Both the position numbers and the translations under genes were made by a program. Positions 55,101-55,260 of a DNA stretch of 55,260 nucleotides are shown piece by piece. The DNA is from an uncultured Bacteroidales bacterium (GTDB lineage: Bacteria > Bacteroidota > Bacteroidia > Bacteroidales > GWA2-32-17), in NCBI GenBank assembly GCA_937960415.1, contig CALGPK010000013.1, positions 1 to 55,260 on the forward strand, written 5' to 3'. The notes below the pieces were generated by a model. It made no database searches, was not told the origin of the DNA, and worked only from the letters and a program-made list of their open reading frames with translations. The number at the start of each line of letters is the position of its first letter. The stretch's first letter is position 1.

Positions 55101-55260
55101 GCGCACCGAAGCTATTATTAAGCCTATTTTACGAGGTAGAGATATAAAGCGGTACTACTACGAATGGGCAGGGCTGTGGGTGATTATTGCAAAATTTGGA
55201 TTCTATAAAATCGCCAATTTATATCCTGCTGTGGTTAATCATCTTTTACAATATGAAGAT
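52195..55260 (+). CDS. Eco57I-like adenine-specific DNA methyltransferase, C-terminus off the right edge
   Basis: 1,022 codons visible, still open at the right edge. An N-terminal region (about 1-400, not a recognised domain) precedes the methylase: TGSFYTPREIVEFM near 431, the AdoMet motif DPACGSGAFPMG near 497, and the catalytic motif GNPPYIQL at 729-736 (Asn at 730), as in N6-adenine enzymes of the Eco57I/PglX type. Residues about 832-863 hold two copies of a palindromic repeat element in frame, and a TaqI-like C-terminal region (LTKDAWFIGS, KIYYGIKTGLNEAFII) follows, probably the start of the DNA-recognition domain. It could supply both methylation and target choice for the helicase next door. 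Confidence 0.9.
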   Translation, partial: MNRTLEKYTSEVDRFFCENIESFIKTWQQFFFTKSDHFSKNDPLVSIEYIENVNGIYEIGKFEPLPGLSQYLPVYIVELPQQSQLNERAGKKYQFDIARKALRQAQFHNGLFIFTKQNPSEGFRISLVYSNYQDTKRTYNYYKRNTFYVAPHISNKTFEKQFVNGTFHSFQNLKECFSLEPVTREFYQLLEHWYYRALEKVKFPPDAEQLPNGRNIQVIRFITRLMFVWFMKARGIIPHTLFDEREIKNILKDQLTPRSSSYYLAILQNLFFATLNTPIDQRKFRRSDIRPGYNPDYMNHGVFRHHQLVSNPDIFETLFKDIPFLNGGLFECLDMDKKDERNPTGKEIRIDGFSDVTSKQPIFPNELLFNDDPKNPGMINILSTFNFTTDENSDISSDVALDPELLGRVFENLLASYNPETSETARKQTGSFYTPREIVEFMCHQALLNYLTSKLPHINTELLDRLISYEEEVPNDITHDDKKQITHALMQCKIFDPACGSGAFPMGILQKMLWILQKIDPECMLFKEIKLKPLSQLQKNISYPSEEITQLIEQIKLQLEQKTNDYNRKMHIIEECIYGNDIQPIAIQIAKLRFFISLLIDDNVDKQQTNYGLHPLPNLDMKFMVANTLIDLYPLNTSKDTQILIDAKFVDELRTLMKNYFESPSVQKKEELKEKFYQLRSKLVNSGFLDDVRKEKIQNFDPFNTDYSHQWFNAQLMFGIPYGFDIVIGNPPYIQLQKEGGKLAKLYEKQQYQTFARTGDIYALFYEKGMHLLKSGGLLCYITSNKWMRAGYGEKLRSFFTQYNPLLLIDLGPGVFENATVDTNILLIQKTPPPHPPSLTEPAEVNTPHPPSLTEPVEVNLPQPPQPPKKTTQYQLKALTLQKTDKQSIAEQVQQNSVILEKLTKDAWFIGSNAEQQLKEKIERIGKPLKDWDVKIYYGIKTGLNEAFIISTEKRNEILANCKDEAERRRTEAIIKPILRGRDIKRYYYEWAGLWVIIAKFGFYKIANLYPAVVNHLLQYED
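54688..54774. repeat. Two in-frame copies of a palindromic element within the methyltransferase gene
   Basis: A unit of pyrimidine-rich CCACCCCCC followed by CTTCGCTCACTGAGCCTG and CGAAGTGAAC occurs twice, with the core starting at 54705 and 54747, a period of 42 bases (14 codons). The copies differ by one base in the core (GCCGAAG versus GTCGAAG). CTTCG and CGAAG form the ends of an imperfect hairpin. The element translates to HPPSLTEP[AV]EVN twice, then a Pro/Gln-rich tail. The CTTCGACAGGCTCAGTGA core is a widely dispersed bacterial repeat motif, as I recall. Confidence 0.85.

Noticed and set aside
48857-55260. BREX or DISARM locus
   Set aside because: The methylase resembles PglX in type, but no PglZ, BrxC, BrxL, DrmA or DrmB is visible; the PLD and helicase are in one polypeptide, so neither label fits the evidence seen.

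Overview
The window comes from a low-GC member of the Bacteroidota, probably class Bacteroidia. The signs are typical lineage markers: a fused LpxC-FabZ gene, Bacteroidota-type promoters (TTG, about 20 nt, TAnnTTTG), secreted proteins with type IX secretion (T9SS) architecture, a BamD/omega/CoaBC/DUF4835/RecN gene string, and a 6S RNA between zapA and rny. I cannot name a genus. The left edge lies inside a nearly exact tandem repeat and the right edge cuts a gene, so both outer genes are partial.

Region by region. 1-14440 (minus strand): two very large secreted proteases (a trypsin-like S1 protein with adhesin, PKD and Ig-like repeats, and an M4 metalloprotease ending in a T9SS sorting domain), two small exported proteins of unknown function, signal peptidase II, and a membrane adenylyl cyclase with a sensory beta-propeller and a C-terminal HD domain. 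14517-15347: a universal stress protein, divergent from the cyclase. 15319-24223 (minus): a tight eight-gene housekeeping run, in transcription order GT5-like protein, DUF4270 lipoprotein, glmS, bamD, omega subunit, coaBC, DUF4835/PorD-like, recN. 24441-27932 (plus): a coiled-coil protein, zapA, 6S RNA, rny and an OmpA lipoprotein. 27949-29954 (minus): an AmmeMemoRadiSam-type radical SAM enzyme and a beta-lactamase-fold lipoprotein. 30122-34218 (plus): lpxC-fabZ, lpxA, queG and a MORN-repeat protein. 34192-38997 (minus): dxs and a 930-residue membrane-anchored protein of unknown function. 39123-39698: Fe-type superoxide dismutase, followed by a roughly 590-base intergenic region made largely of palindromic repeat elements. 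40292-44939 (minus): a flippase-like membrane protein, a PorE-like OmpA protein and a second OmpA protein. 44977-48565 (plus): a translationally coupled set of a GH16-like lipoprotein, methylthioribose-1-phosphate isomerase and a class II aldolase. 48857-55260 (plus): an accessory pair made of a PLD-nuclease/SNF2-type helicase and an Eco57I-like adenine methyltransferase.

How they work together. Most of the window is envelope biology: lipid A synthesis (LpxC-FabZ, LpxA), outer-membrane assembly (BamD), lipoprotein processing (LspA), T9SS components and T9SS cargo. The most interesting accessory locus is the helicase/methyltransferase pair at the right end, which looks like a two-gene restriction or phage-defence system. 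Its methyltransferase carries two in-frame copies of a palindromic repeat element. Other points of interest are the cyclase-HD fusion, the MtnA/aldolase pair (a possible 5-methylthioribose salvage shunt) and the repeat mosaic after sodB.
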